Shown here: in pieces, positions 46,401 to 54,800 of the stretch
How positions within the stretch are numbered: the stretch's first letter is position 1
How the letters are laid out: each line of letters opens with the position of its first letter
The notes under the pieces: generated by a model
The model's input: the letters and a program-made list of their open reading frames with translations, nothing else
Told to the model about the DNA's origin: nothing
Databases searched by the model: none
Position numbers and translations under genes: made by a program
NCBI GenBank assembly: GCA_003576905.1
Contig: QEVG01000031.1
Coordinates: 1-61,382 of the forward strand
Reading direction: 5' to 3'
Length of the DNA: 61,382 nt
Source: Planctomycetota bacterium
GTDB lineage: Bacteria > Planctomycetota > Phycisphaerae > UBA1845 > UTPLA1

Positions 46401-47115
46401 GTCGCGTCTGTCGTTCAGTTCGGCCGCGGAAAAGGCGGACGCGATCGGGCGGCAGGGGGCGGAGATGACCAAGCGCCGGGTGATTCAGAACGCGCTGACG
46501 TCGCTAGCGCACGACAGCCTGGAGGCGCGGAACAACTGGATCGTGGTCGCGCGGCTGACAGTTCCGCGGTACAACGTGGCTCTGAAGGCACTGTGCGACT
46601 CAATCACGGACCTCGCGCCTCGGATCGAAAAACGGAAGGAATACCATAAGGAGCGGCTGACGAAGGAACTGATGGCGGCGCGGGACACGGAGATGGCCCG
46701 CCAACGCGAGTCGCTGCGGGAAGCGGTGGATAAGGCAGCCCGGCGGCACCAGGAGCTTTCGGATCGGTTTGTGAAAATCGACACGACCGCGACGGTGAAC
46801 GAGAAGGCGCTGGCAGATCTTAATGGGCTTCGGGATCAGATTCGCACCCGGCAGGAACAGATCGCGGTAATGGAGCGCGACGTGCAGGCACTTGACGAGG
46901 AGATCAAGCAGGCGGCGACGGCCGCACCGGCGGCTGTTCCGTCCTCGGTCAAGTACCATGCCACGGCGTCGATCGTTCCGCCGGTGTTCGATCCGGCAAA
47001 GCGCGGGACGGGCATCGGCCTTGGCGCGGCGGCGGCGGTGCTTGTCTTCATCATTACGTGGTCCCTGCGATCCGGACGGCGCGGCGCTGCATACTCGCCT
47101 TCGGTCGCGCGGTGA
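40495..47115 (+). CDS. Giant membrane-anchored coiled-coil protein (PCP/Wzz-like topology)
   Basis: A 2206-residue protein. The start is ATG 40495; the frame opens at 40384 and other Mets are possible. Residues 1-215 are Gly/Ser/Pro-rich. Residues about 217-1580 are almost uninterrupted charged coiled coil with hendecad repeats. An acidic linker (YESFDEDALEPLLDEHDKDV) follows. Then comes a transmembrane segment (ALSGIVSLVIGAIVTVGYIW, about 1629-1649), a roughly 500-residue domain that is itself partly coiled coil, and a second transmembrane segment (GLGAAAAVLVFIITWSL) near the C-terminus. Cytoplasm, membrane, outside, membrane, cytoplasm is the polysaccharide co-polymerase layout, but the cytoplasmic rod is extreme. 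It may be a cytoskeletal or envelope scaffold. Confidence 0.75.
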   Translation: MNQSPTGSTGSPSPNEENPNLASSLESFAAGLPSLSPAQADLSSQMARDLDRLKRVSEHLSVSQSWAEQYSDEASALSAMAHGPILSPTGTGPGFGGFGGIRRGLSRTPDLLSLHSGVWQFGQPGTPVAGQSLPAPEPLHYSHGGRGGSHESPVIPGDVRAGGVRSSAIPFGSAARATIPFPGDTAHGGGGAGGQPGGSTTGNGARQKLNRTGGPPRAVDKAEELRQRVARAQQALDERAEKIKAALAREREQLKAFQAELEAKAVELQKVVAQRQEALERDYAARRASLESQQKELQRRWAEVEGRQAAIEEANRAFLDQQKSELQKAAGARLEQIERGALNLQQQLEQKSRELTEREAQLERTVAARRAELERQFSDLQVKLESKQKALSEREAEIERVAAERLGQVKRDAAALQAQLEARQQEISRREANLDLNTRGRLESVEREIVQKQSQIEARERALVQREAEVEQKTLARIAEADQKAQARIAEAEQRAQARTAEAEQKAQARTAEAEQRAQQKVSEAEHAARAKLAEIERDVAARQADLDAREKAWAKRQAELERAAAARLEQIERNATAIQGKAETKERELSERESALRQAELAYQAERERESAARKQEQDRQQQILAEREREQEQKLKARQAEIERKLEEREAELDRKRREFAQKQAEQEEAAQDRIREIEREAVERRAELEKKIGALSRRVADLDRAAASRMAEVEEEIAARRTELEERYKELSARDVELRTQREHFEREREAKASELKARAKELADLAKVERDRLTEEARAARAQLDELTRSRQAELESVRASVEEREIALVRRENDFKVFITNLEQRESAIARKAEELEQRASALEKSAAEIKERETRYQAWQERTAETERQITAAREQLEKEQAELRKGQEKLAEMRASLEARAKEYEEESERLAEQRQKLEERYAEIRKDHAGLESKLEDLRKIKTEIEIQAKDVSEKRARLDDIDEKSRHYEKVRADAEARAADIGRQEDVLRQRMMIVEREASENEQARKYLEDLRDRLAVQDRELKEREDRLHKRISESRELEERLRRVAAEQDSEKKRLGAMQQAQTQQAEELETLRREVTEQKSRLQEAQAELRGDREALTRQEQAYRAQESELRREQHRWAAERESCERIKQDLSAEAERLSRQRDELATRESELSEQRTQLERVAEKVKSQERALAEERSCVTAARGEAEETRKELARRITETEELRRQLLEKAERLRDRKAKLATDAATVDARLKALNVELESAKRERSGIAQEREKLERDRRELAAEREEFHRQRADFKPGAAWSKEVGASLDDEARRLVAKEEQIEEQGRQLDGLRGRLEREQIELQQRRSEIEAAQRDHRDAVEQLEIMMKRAREMAAEVHSREAAFKDRERSLAARAVELEETQRRIQRQAEEFEYRRREVERQGEELGRLRAELESQVDSRKAEEIREKSELTRREEEVERRCRQRLEEAEKFVERRLAEGEEAIARRQEALEEEMNRRRQSAEGEIESMRCRLESELEDLRNRQAAIREEQDAIRKEREYISARARQVKEDKAIDAVRAGTAEEREGSQVGVVAGDRADYESFDEDALEPLLDEHDKDVSDSWIGTASRRRPIAGTAGTGPSRSGRRFSPALSGIVSLVIGAIVTVGYIWSPQRTVEVNGEIRLQDKGVAAADQLNQLLRDPTVIRQASALAGVNLDEMRRDGTIEFRTSDAGDAIHMTARVDAGQQASAQRWLALIGSAYEQSVGRKAGTLDDSQYRLGKLQLERQEKLDALVAARREVEQMQAEIDSAEGAIDVEAARRNKERLKREIGVALDEMNRARAALADFESTPPPTGPIVPTDTQLDDAYQSDVELSQAIAERETKARECWQELSRVVRDSRAPFGRLEQTVTAMAAEVQKLLGEETNAEIRKELESMATDLAAYQSETQRFAKQWGDVAPKIEGWEIGDDPATLLEYQNKAETLVRDYYGKSRLSFSSAAEKADAIGRQGAEMTKRRVIQNALTSLAHDSLEARNNWIVVARLTVPRYNVALKALCDSITDLAPRIEKRKEYHKERLTKELMAARDTEMARQRESLREAVDKAARRHQELSDRFVKIDTTATVNEKALADLNGLRDQIRTRQEQIAVMERDVQALDEEIKQAATAAPAAVPSSVKYHATASIVPPVFDPAKRGTGIGLGAAAAVLVFIITWSLRSGRRGAAYSPSVAR
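41941..42072 (+). repeat. Four 33-bp (11-residue) tandem repeats in the giant coiled coil
   Basis: Units start at 41941, 41974, 42007 and 42040. They encode QKAQARIAEAE-like hendecads. DNA similarity between units is high, especially units 1-3, which points to recent slippage or unequal crossing-over within the rod. Confidence 0.8.
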
Positions 47116-47139
47116 CCGTTCCGGCGTGAACCACTTGCC

Positions 47140-48228
47140 ATGCCGCGCGTGCTCATGCTATCGACCGACCTCGAGCGCGGCGGGCTGCCGCTGAGGCTGG
47201 TGCGCCTGGCCGAGCGACTGCGCGGGACCGGCATCGAGCCGGTGGTGGTGTGTCTGACCCGCGAGGGTCCGCTTTCCAAAGAGCTTCGGCAGGGCGGAAT
47301 AGAGACGTTCGCGTGCGACGCAGGGGGGCGTTTTGACCTGTCGTGCCTTTGGCGACTGGCGCGGGTCGTGCGGCGGTATGCGCCAGACGTGATCCACGCC
47401 TCCTTATTTCATGCCAACATCGCGGCGCGGCTTACCGGGCGGGTGGATCGCCCGCGGCCGATCATCACGTCCTCCGTGACCATTGAGATTGAGAGAGCGT
47501 GGCATCGCTGGGGCGAGGCGGCGACCATTGGTGCGTCGGACCTGCATGTCGCAAATTCGCGGGCCGTGGCGCGGCATCTTGTCGATGAGCTGGGGTTTCC
47601 GGAGCACAAGGTGGTGGTCGTACCGAACGGGATCGACCTTGGGGCGATCGAGCGGACGGCGGCGATCGGGCGCGCGGAGCTCGGGATCGATGCGGATACT
47701 TTTCTCATCGTGTGGGCCGGGCGGATGGACCCGGTGAAGGACCTTGCGACGCTGGTGGCTGCGGTGGAGCGGTTCGCGCGGACGCACAAGGCGACGGCAC
47801 TGTTGCTCGGAGACGGGCCGGAGCGCGGGCGCGTCGTTGCGATGATTCGCGCGCGCGGGCTCGGTGGTGTCATACGCATGGCAGGATGGGTGGAATGCCC
47901 GGCCGCGTACGTGAAGGCGGCGAACTGCCTGCTCTTTCCATCGCGGACGGAGGGAAGCCCGAATGCGGTCCTGGAGGCAATGGCGTGCGGATGCCCGGTT
48001 GTGACGTCGGACATCCCGGCGTGCGCCGAGCTGGTGCGCGACGGGGAGAGCGGGCTCTTGTGCCGAGCTGGTGACGCGGACGGCTTTGCAGACGCGCTGT
48101 TGCAGACGGCGGCGCGGCCGGTACGTGCCAAGGTGATGGCACAGGCGGCCCGGGCGGCGGCGGCGGGGCACGATCTTGGCAGGGTCGTGCGGCAGTGGGT
48201 GGACCTGTACGAGCGCGTCCTGGGCTGA
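47140..48228 (+). CDS. GT4-family glycosyltransferase
   Basis: A 362-residue GT-B transferase. The N-terminal domain starts MPRVLMLSTDLERGGLPLRLVRL and contains DVIHASLFHANIAARLTG. The link VVPNGIDLGAIER is typical of GT4 enzymes. The C-terminal nucleotide-sugar domain has AGRMDPVKDLATLV, LLLGDGPERGRV, then E-x7-E in RTEGSPNAVLEAMACGCPVV. It transfers a sugar to a lipid, polysaccharide or protein; donor and acceptor are unknown. It starts 25 bp after the giant coiled-coil gene, so it may belong to the same transcript, which supports a surface-polysaccharide connection. Confidence 0.88.
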   Translation: MPRVLMLSTDLERGGLPLRLVRLAERLRGTGIEPVVVCLTREGPLSKELRQGGIETFACDAGGRFDLSCLWRLARVVRRYAPDVIHASLFHANIAARLTGRVDRPRPIITSSVTIEIERAWHRWGEAATIGASDLHVANSRAVARHLVDELGFPEHKVVVVPNGIDLGAIERTAAIGRAELGIDADTFLIVWAGRMDPVKDLATLVAAVERFARTHKATALLLGDGPERGRVVAMIRARGLGGVIRMAGWVECPAAYVKAANCLLFPSRTEGSPNAVLEAMACGCPVVTSDIPACAELVRDGESGLLCRAGDADGFADALLQTAARPVRAKVMAQAARAAAAGHDLGRVVRQWVDLYERVLG

Positions 48229-48419
48229 TTCCCGGCGACGGGGTGTGGGGGGTACGGGGGCGCAGGGGATGAGCCACCGGCCGGGGGAAAGTGTGAGTGC
48301 ATTACTTCGCCTTTCTGTGAAAACTCGGGTGGGTCATTCGCAAGTTATTAATTGATCGAAGCTTGGTCTATTTCTGGCAGCGTGGACTCGTCGCGCGCAG
48401 AAAAATCTGCATTTCTCGC

Positions 48420-48476
48420 TTGCATGTGATATGGGGTATCGTGTAGAGTTATTCCACGAAGTGGGGAGTAGTGTGG
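48420..48476 (+). promoter_or_regulatory. mraZ promoter and MraZ operator boxes
   Basis: TTGCAT (48420-48425) and TAGAGT (48444-48449) are 18 bp apart. Four TG-rich pentamers share a 10-bp phase: TGGGG at 48432, TGTAG at 48442, TGGGG at 48462 and TGTGG at 48472. That makes two TGGGG-N5-TGTRG pairs 30 bp apart. MraZ is known to bind repeated TGGGN-N5-TGGGN boxes ahead of its own gene, so autoregulation is likely. Confidence 0.6.
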
Positions 48477-48496
48477 AGCGTGCTTAAGGCCAATAA

Positions 48497-48988
48497 ATGG
48501 TCTTTACCGGGTACTACGAGCATGGCATCGATGACAAAAACCGCCTGGCGATCCCCGCGAAGTTCCGAGCGATATGGGACCCGGATCGCCATGGCAAAGG
48601 GTTCATCATCGTGCCGGGCCGCAGGCCCCGGACGCTCTGGCTCTACCCCGACAAGTTGTTTTCCGAGCTGTCGGCCTGCTTTCGGTCCTCCCTTCTGCCG
48701 GATGAACAGCAGCACGATTTTGAGGAGATGTATTACACGTTCTCCGACCATTTGGAAATGGACTCGCAGGGCCGAGTGGTGTTGCCGGAGCGAATGCTGC
48801 GGCGAGCAGGGCTCGGCAAGGATGTCGTGATCTGCGGCGTAAAGGATCATCTTGAGATACACCGGAAGGACGACTTCGCGCAACGGTTCGGCGACGATCG
48901 ATGGAACAGTTTCGGAGAGGTCCTGGCAAAGGCCAGCGACGTTGTACGACGAGAAGAGCGGCAACCCGGCCCCGAAGGGGGCCGGTAA
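48497..48988 (+). CDS. mraZ: MraZ, transcriptional regulator of the division/cell-wall cluster
   Basis: A 163-residue protein of the AbrB/MraZ superfamily. The N-terminus MVFTGYYEHGIDDKNRLAIPAKFR carries the first family motif DxKGRxxxP as D-D-K-N-R (Gly to Asn). The second half has MDSQGRVVLPERML. MraZ forms a ring-shaped DNA-binding oligomer that represses or activates its operon. Operator boxes are visible upstream. Normally rsmH (mraW) and ftsL follow mraZ, but here the next called gene is a TMTC-like protein 530 bp away, so this copy stands alone. Confidence 0.88.
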   Translation: MVFTGYYEHGIDDKNRLAIPAKFRAIWDPDRHGKGFIIVPGRRPRTLWLYPDKLFSELSACFRSSLLPDEQQHDFEEMYYTFSDHLEMDSQGRVVLPERMLRRAGLGKDVVICGVKDHLEIHRKDDFAQRFGDDRWNSFGEVLAKASDVVRREERQPGPEGGR

Positions 48989-49520
48989 ACCTGACCGGCG
49001 GGCGGCGCGGTGTCCGCCCGGGTGAGGTGGTTTTGAGTGAGGTGGCGCGGAAGGAGACTCGGATGAGGGCCTCCTTCCGCAAGCCATCCTCGGGTAGCAA
49101 CGAAATCCAGAGAAAGCCGGCGGCAACACAGGGAAGGCCATGTCGCCGGGATTACGCGTTAGATTCAGCGGGCAGACGGCCGCCCTTGTGCGTGGCGCGA
49201 GTGAGCGGTTCCGTGTGAAGCGAGGGTCGGGAGGGGGCCTTCGGTCGCATCGTATCCATCGGTCCGGCTGAGACGGGGACATGCCCGTTCGGTCCGCCGG
49301 CGCTCCTCCCGGCGCCGGCCCCATCCAACGCGTTGAGGCAGCCCGTATCCTCAGGGATGAGGAGCGGGCCGCCGCTGTTTTTGGGGATTAACGACTTTCG
49401 ATCTGAAACCCGTATGCGTTTTACGGGCTGGAGTGTTTGTTTCCTTTGAGGAGCTTGTTGAAAGGCGCCTTTGTCGCTCTCCGCGCTCGCGGCGGAGTGA
49501 GGGTATAACGCCCGGCAGAG
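48989..49520. other. Intergenic region after mraZ
   Basis: 532 bp without a credible gene; the frame across 48901-49218 is out of frame with mraZ and unconvincing. Two GTGAGGTGG copies at 49022 and 49037 contain GTGRG-like pentamers that might be extra MraZ sites. I found no rsmH or ftsL remnants and no terminator. Confidence 0.4.
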
Positions 49521-51632
49521 GTGGGCATGGGTCGATCAACCGGGCGAAGCGGAAGAGGAGGCGGCCGGAAGAACGGCCGAGCGCCAGGCGGCCGGGGGGC
49601 TGCGGCAGGCCCGACGATTGCGGAGCCCCGGGGGCGTCATGGGCTTTCGGCAGCCTGGCTTCACGAGCCGGCCTGTGTCGCAGTAATCGTCTTGGCGGGA
49701 GTCGCGGCCTATGCCAACAGCTTCGCGGGGCAGTTCGTCCTCGATGATCAGATAACGATCATCCACAATCCTCTGATCCGGCAGGCATTGCCGCTCCGGC
49801 GATTTTTCGATGTATCTCAGCCGCTGACGGATTTGTCGCTGGCCATCAATTACGCCTTCGGGGCGCTCGATCCGTGGGGCTATCACCTCTTTAACCTGGG
49901 TGTGCACGTCGTCGCCGGATTGGCGCTGTTTGGTGTCATAAGAAGGACACTCCGTTCACCACGCATGGGTTCACGAGCGTATGGGGCGACGGGCTTTGCC
50001 CTCGCGGCGGCGCTGCTTTGGCTGGTGCACCCGTTACAGACGGAGAGCGTGACGTACGTTATTCAGCGGTGCGAGTCGATGGCGGGGATGTTCTACCTGC
50101 TGACGCTCTACTTTTTCTTGCGCTACTCCGGCGCGACGTCGCACGAGCCGGACGGTGTTGGCGACGCGTCCGGCGGAAGGGGACGGCGGCTATGGGGGAT
50201 TGCCGCCGTGGCGGCGTGTGCCTGCGGCATGGCGACAAAGCCGATCGTCGTGACCGTGCCGGTGGTGGTGCTGCTTTACGACCGGACGTTTCTGGCCGGG
50301 GGGTTCGGCGAGGCGATCCGCCGGCGGTGGCCGGTGTACCTGGGGCTGGCCGCGGGTTGGCTGGTGCTCTGGGGGCTTGGGACCATTGACGGTCTGCTGA
50401 ATGAGTCTTCGGAAACGGCGACGGTGGGCTTCGGCTATCAGGGTGTGACGCCGCTTGCGTATCTGCGGACGCAGCCGGAGATCCTGCTGCACTATCTCCG
50501 TCTCGCGGTCTGGCCGGTCGGGCAATGTCTGGACTATGGGTGGCGGGTGTGTCCGACGTGGCGCGAGGCGGCGCTGCCAGCGGCCGTCGTTGCCGCGCTT
50601 GTGGCCGGAACGGCCTGGGCCACGTGGCTGCGAAGGCCGGCAGGTTTTCTCGGCTGCTGGTTCTTTTTGATTCTGTCGCCGACTTCGAGCTTTGTGCCGA
50701 TCAAGGACCTCGCGTTTGAACATCGAATGTATTTGCCGCTGGCCTCGGTCGTCGTGCTGATCGTGTCGGGGGTCCAGGCGGTGGTCGGCAGGCTTGGTTC
50801 GGCGCGGGCGAAGCTGGCGCGCTGGGTCCTCGTGGGGACGGCTACGGCGCTCCTTGCAGTGCTTACGATTCGTCGCAATGCGCTCTACGCGGATGCGACG
50901 GCGCTCTGGTCGGACAACGTCGCGAAGGCGCCGCATCATGCGCGGGCGTGGAACGGACTGGGATACGCGCTTCTGGCGGCTGGGGAGACAACACGGGCAA
51001 TTGAGAATTTCCGCAAGGCGGTGCAGCTGGAGCCGGATTTCGCGGAGGCGTACGCCAACCTGGGCAAGGCGTACTTCAGCATGGGGCGGATGGAAAACGC
51101 GGTGCGAGAGTTTCGCATCGCGTGGTCGCTGAAACCGGGGGCGTTCTGGGCAGATACGCACTTTTATTTCGGCGCGGCCCTTCTGGAGACGGAGCGGTAC
51201 TCGGAAGCGGTGGATCAGTTGCAACTGGCGATTGGGAAGAATTCACAGTATCGCGCCGCGTATTACAACCTCGCAAATGCGCTTTGGGCGATGGGCGACC
51301 GGGACCGGGCGGCAGCCGTCTTCCAGCAGGCGCTGGCCGTCGATCCGGGCTATACCGAGGCGGCCGTGAATCTTGGTTTGGTCAAGGCGGAACAGGGAAA
51401 GCTTAACGAGGCGGTGGCGAGCTATCGAAGCGCGATAGGGGGTTTTCGTCCGGGTGGAAACCCAGACGCACTGACCAAGGCACACTATAACCTCGGGCTG
51501 GCATTCAAGGCGATGGGCCGAGTGAATGAGGCGATGCGGGCGTTTGAGCAGGCGCTCCGTGTGAATCCCTCGCACGAGGCTTCGCGGCGGGCGTTGGAGG
51601 AGTCTCGCAGGGGTGCGGAGTCGGAGCGTTAG
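49521..51632 (+). CDS. TMTC-like multi-pass membrane protein with C-terminal TPR repeats
   Basis: A 703-residue protein. After a basic Gly-rich N-terminus of about 45 residues there are about eight to ten transmembrane segments. The first loop has FVLDDQITIIHNPLIRQ, and TESVTYVIQRCESMAGMFYLL follows, both reminiscent of TMTC/GT-C O-mannosyltransferase-like proteins. From about residue 460 to 700 are six or so TPRs (AWNGLGYALLAAGETTRAIE, AYANLGKAYFSMGRMENAV and others). It may glycosylate exported proteins or handle polyprenol sugars; this is inferred from layout. GTG at 49521 and ATG at 49527 are both possible starts, with AGAGG upstream. Confidence 0.8.
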   Translation: MGMGRSTGRSGRGGGRKNGRAPGGRGAAAGPTIAEPRGRHGLSAAWLHEPACVAVIVLAGVAAYANSFAGQFVLDDQITIIHNPLIRQALPLRRFFDVSQPLTDLSLAINYAFGALDPWGYHLFNLGVHVVAGLALFGVIRRTLRSPRMGSRAYGATGFALAAALLWLVHPLQTESVTYVIQRCESMAGMFYLLTLYFFLRYSGATSHEPDGVGDASGGRGRRLWGIAAVAACACGMATKPIVVTVPVVVLLYDRTFLAGGFGEAIRRRWPVYLGLAAGWLVLWGLGTIDGLLNESSETATVGFGYQGVTPLAYLRTQPEILLHYLRLAVWPVGQCLDYGWRVCPTWREAALPAAVVAALVAGTAWATWLRRPAGFLGCWFFLILSPTSSFVPIKDLAFEHRMYLPLASVVVLIVSGVQAVVGRLGSARAKLARWVLVGTATALLAVLTIRRNALYADATALWSDNVAKAPHHARAWNGLGYALLAAGETTRAIENFRKAVQLEPDFAEAYANLGKAYFSMGRMENAVREFRIAWSLKPGAFWADTHFYFGAALLETERYSEAVDQLQLAIGKNSQYRAAYYNLANALWAMGDRDRAAAVFQQALAVDPGYTEAAVNLGLVKAEQGKLNEAVASYRSAIGGFRPGGNPDALTKAHYNLGLAFKAMGRVNEAMRAFEQALRVNPSHEASRRALEESRRGAESER

Positions 51633-51712
51633 GTATCAACCACAAACGGGATATCCGCAGCGGGGAGTCGAAAAAGGGCCGGAATATTCTTTTGTTTTCG
51701 TTAACAGTCTTT

Positions 51713-51742
51713 TACAATTAAGGGCATCCTGACGGCGTCAGG
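51713..51742 (+). promoter_or_regulatory. Candidate -10 and 15-bp palindrome before the subtilase gene
   Basis: TACAAT (51713-51718) lies in an AT-rich stretch unusual for this genome. Ten bases later, CCTGACG-G-CGTCAGG (51728-51742) is a perfect 7+1+7 palindrome, positioned where an operator would overlap the transcription start. The nearest -35-like TTGTTT (51692) is 15 bp away, which is short. Confidence 0.4.
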
Positions 51743-51853
51743 GCAGGGGCCAGCCAAGAATCGACGCATGTTCCGGACTGTGGAAATGCTCTAGGGTTTT
51801 TTGTTTCTGAGGGGCGGCGAGTGATTCCATTCGCCGGCCGTGAAAGGAATCTC

Positions 51854-54800
51854 ATGTCGAAAGTGCTCCTGCCCCGTCTGCGCGCCGCGCTTGCCATTGC
51901 TGTTTCGATTATCGGATTCACGGTGGAAGGTCTTCACGCAGACCTTCGATTGCAGTCGGGAACCGTGACACTTGAGAAGAGTGACTCGTCCCAGGCGGCG
52001 GAGAAAGTCTCCCAGCTCGCACAGGGGCGCGCCGCCGGTTCGCACATCGTTGTTCAGTTTGACGCCCCGGTGTCGATCGAGGATCGAACCAAGCTGGAGG
52101 CAAACGGCTTGCGGCTCCTGGACTACCTCGCGGACAACGCCTATTTCGCGGCAACGGATGCGAGCCGATTGAATGCGGCTGAAATCGGACAGGTGCGGAG
52201 CCTGCGGTCCGTGGCACAGATTGAAGTGGAATGGAAGCTCCATCCGCTGATCAACCAGGGCGTGGTGCCGACGTGGGCGGCGGTGACACCGATACCGACT
52301 CCGGAGGAGGGCCGCAAGGAAGCGCCGAGCGCCAAGGAACTGGAGGCCGCACGGAACCCGGTCGTCGGCGCGTACGTCCGGTTCCACTCGGACGTGGATT
52401 TGTACACCCAGGGAGTGCACCTGGCGCGGCAGTACGGGGCAAATGTGCGCGACTACCTGCGGACGGTGAACGGGCTGGTGATCGAACTGCCGTTCGAGAC
52501 GATTTCGGCGCTGGCGGCGGAGGACTCGGTTCAGTGGATCGAGCCGGCGCTTCCGAAGCTGAGCGAGTGCAACGCGGAGAACCGGACCATCACGGGGGCC
52601 GACATCGTCCAGGCTGCGCCCTACAACCTGAGCGGCTCCGGCGTGGCGGTGCTGGTGTATGATGGAGGGACGGGCTTTTCGACGCACCAGGACTTCGGCG
52701 GGCGGCATACGAATGGAGATACCGACTCTGTCTCGGACCACGCGACGCACGTGGCGGGCACGGTCGGCGGCAGCGGCGTCGCGTCCGGCGGCGTGGAAAA
52801 GGGCATGGCTCCCGGCGTGACCATCTGGGGTTATGGGTTTGAGTACGACGGGTCGGGGACGTTTCTGTACACGAATCCCGGTGATATCGAGGCGGACTAC
52901 GGCGAGGCGATTAACGTCCACGGCTGCGATATATCGAACAACTCGATCGGCACGAACACGGAGCCAAACGGATTCCCGTGCAGCTACCAGGGCGACTATG
53001 GCCTGACATCGATGGTGATCGATTCGATCGTGCGGGGCTCGCTCGGCGCGCCGTTCCGCGTGGTCTGGGCGAACGGCAACGAGCGGCAGGGCAGCCGGTG
53101 CGATGTCGAGGGCTACGGCGACTATTACAGCACGGCACCGCCCGCCGGATCGAAGAACCATATCGCCGTCGGCGCGCTAAACGCGAACGACGATTCGATG
53201 ACGAGCTTCTCGAGCTGGGGGCCGGTGGATGACGGACGAATCAAACCGGACGTCTCGGGGCCCGGGTGTGAAAACGGCGGTGACGGCGGCGTTCGCTCCT
53301 GCGCGAGCAGTGGGACGACGGCCTACTCGGTGAAGTGCGGAACGTCGATGTCCTCGCCCACGGTGTGTGGACTCAGCGCGCTTCTGCTTCAGGACTATCG
53401 GGCGCAATACCCGGGCAATCCTGATTTCCACAATGCGACGCTCAAGATGTTTCTGGCACATACGGCGGTGGACCTTGGCAACCCGGGGCCGGATTACCAG
53501 TTTGGTTATGGCTCGGTGCGCATCCAGCCGGCGATCGACTTCATGCGGTCGGGCAACTTTCTCGAGGGATCGCTCTCGCAGGGCGAATCGCTCAACGTGC
53601 TTGTGGCGGTGAACCCCGGCGACTCCGGGCTGAGAGTAACCCTGGCCTGGGATGACTTTCCGGCGACCCCGAACGCGAACCCGGTGCTGGTGAACGACCT
53701 GGACCTGGTGGTTTTCGATCCGTCGAACAACCAGCGGTTCCCCTGGACGCTGAATCCTCTGAGTCCTTCCTCGCCTGCCGTGCAGACGCAGGTGGATCGC
53801 GTCAACAACGTCGAGCAGGTCTTTGTGGCGAATCCGCCGCCGGGCGTGTACCGCGTCGAAGTGCGCGGCTTCAACGTGCCGCAGGGCCCGCAGACCTTTT
53901 CCCTGGGCGCCTCGCCGATCCTGCTGAATTGTTCGAGCCAGGGCGTCATCGCGATGGATCGCAACAAGTACGCGTGCGCGGCGACAGTGACGCTGCGGGT
54001 GATCGACTGTGATCTGAACACGGACGACAACGTGGTCGAGACGGTTTCGGTAAACGTCGCATCAAGCTCCGAGCCGGGCGGGGAGACGGTTCTCCTGACA
54101 GAATCGGGCGCGGAGACGGCGACTTTCCTCGGCACAATTGACATTGCGACGGCAGACGCGGCGGGCGTATTGCTCGTGGCCAACGGCGATACCGTGACGG
54201 CCGCATATCTTGACGCCGACGACGGGATTGGCGGCATAAACGTTCTCGTGACGGACACGGCGACGGTGGATTGCGCCCCGCCGGTGATTTCAAACGTTCA
54301 GACGACGGCGATCGCAGCGCGAAACGCGACGATTACCTTTACGACGAATGAACCGGCCACGGGGACCATCCGCTACGGCCTGACGTGCGGGGCGCTGGGG
54401 AGCACGCAGTCTTCGGGCGGGAGTAATCTGAGCCACTCGATCACGCTCAATGGTCTTCAGGACAACACGACGTACCATTTTGCCGTTGACGCAGTCGACG
54501 AGGCGGGTAACGCGGCGACGGATGACAACGGCGGGCCGTGCTATTCGTTTACGACGCCGGAGGTGCCTGAGCAGTTCACCGAACTCTTCGACGGAGGGGA
54601 CAACGACCTCGACAACGTATCGCTGACGTTCATTCCGAACGGCTCGAATGACTTTTACGCGGCGTGCGCTACGCCGATCATTGCGTTTCCGACGGATCCG
54701 ACGGGCGGCACGGTGCTGAGCCTTTCGGACGACGGCAACGCGAATGTCTCGCTGACCGGCGGGGCGCAGGTCTGGATCTACGGAACGGCTTACAGCAACT

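Noticed and set aside
48901-49218. Small gene after mraZ
   Set aside because: It starts inside mraZ in another frame, is Arg-rich, and has no start signal.
51791-53161. 456-codon antisense frame
   Set aside because: It is a shadow of the subtilase N-terminal half.
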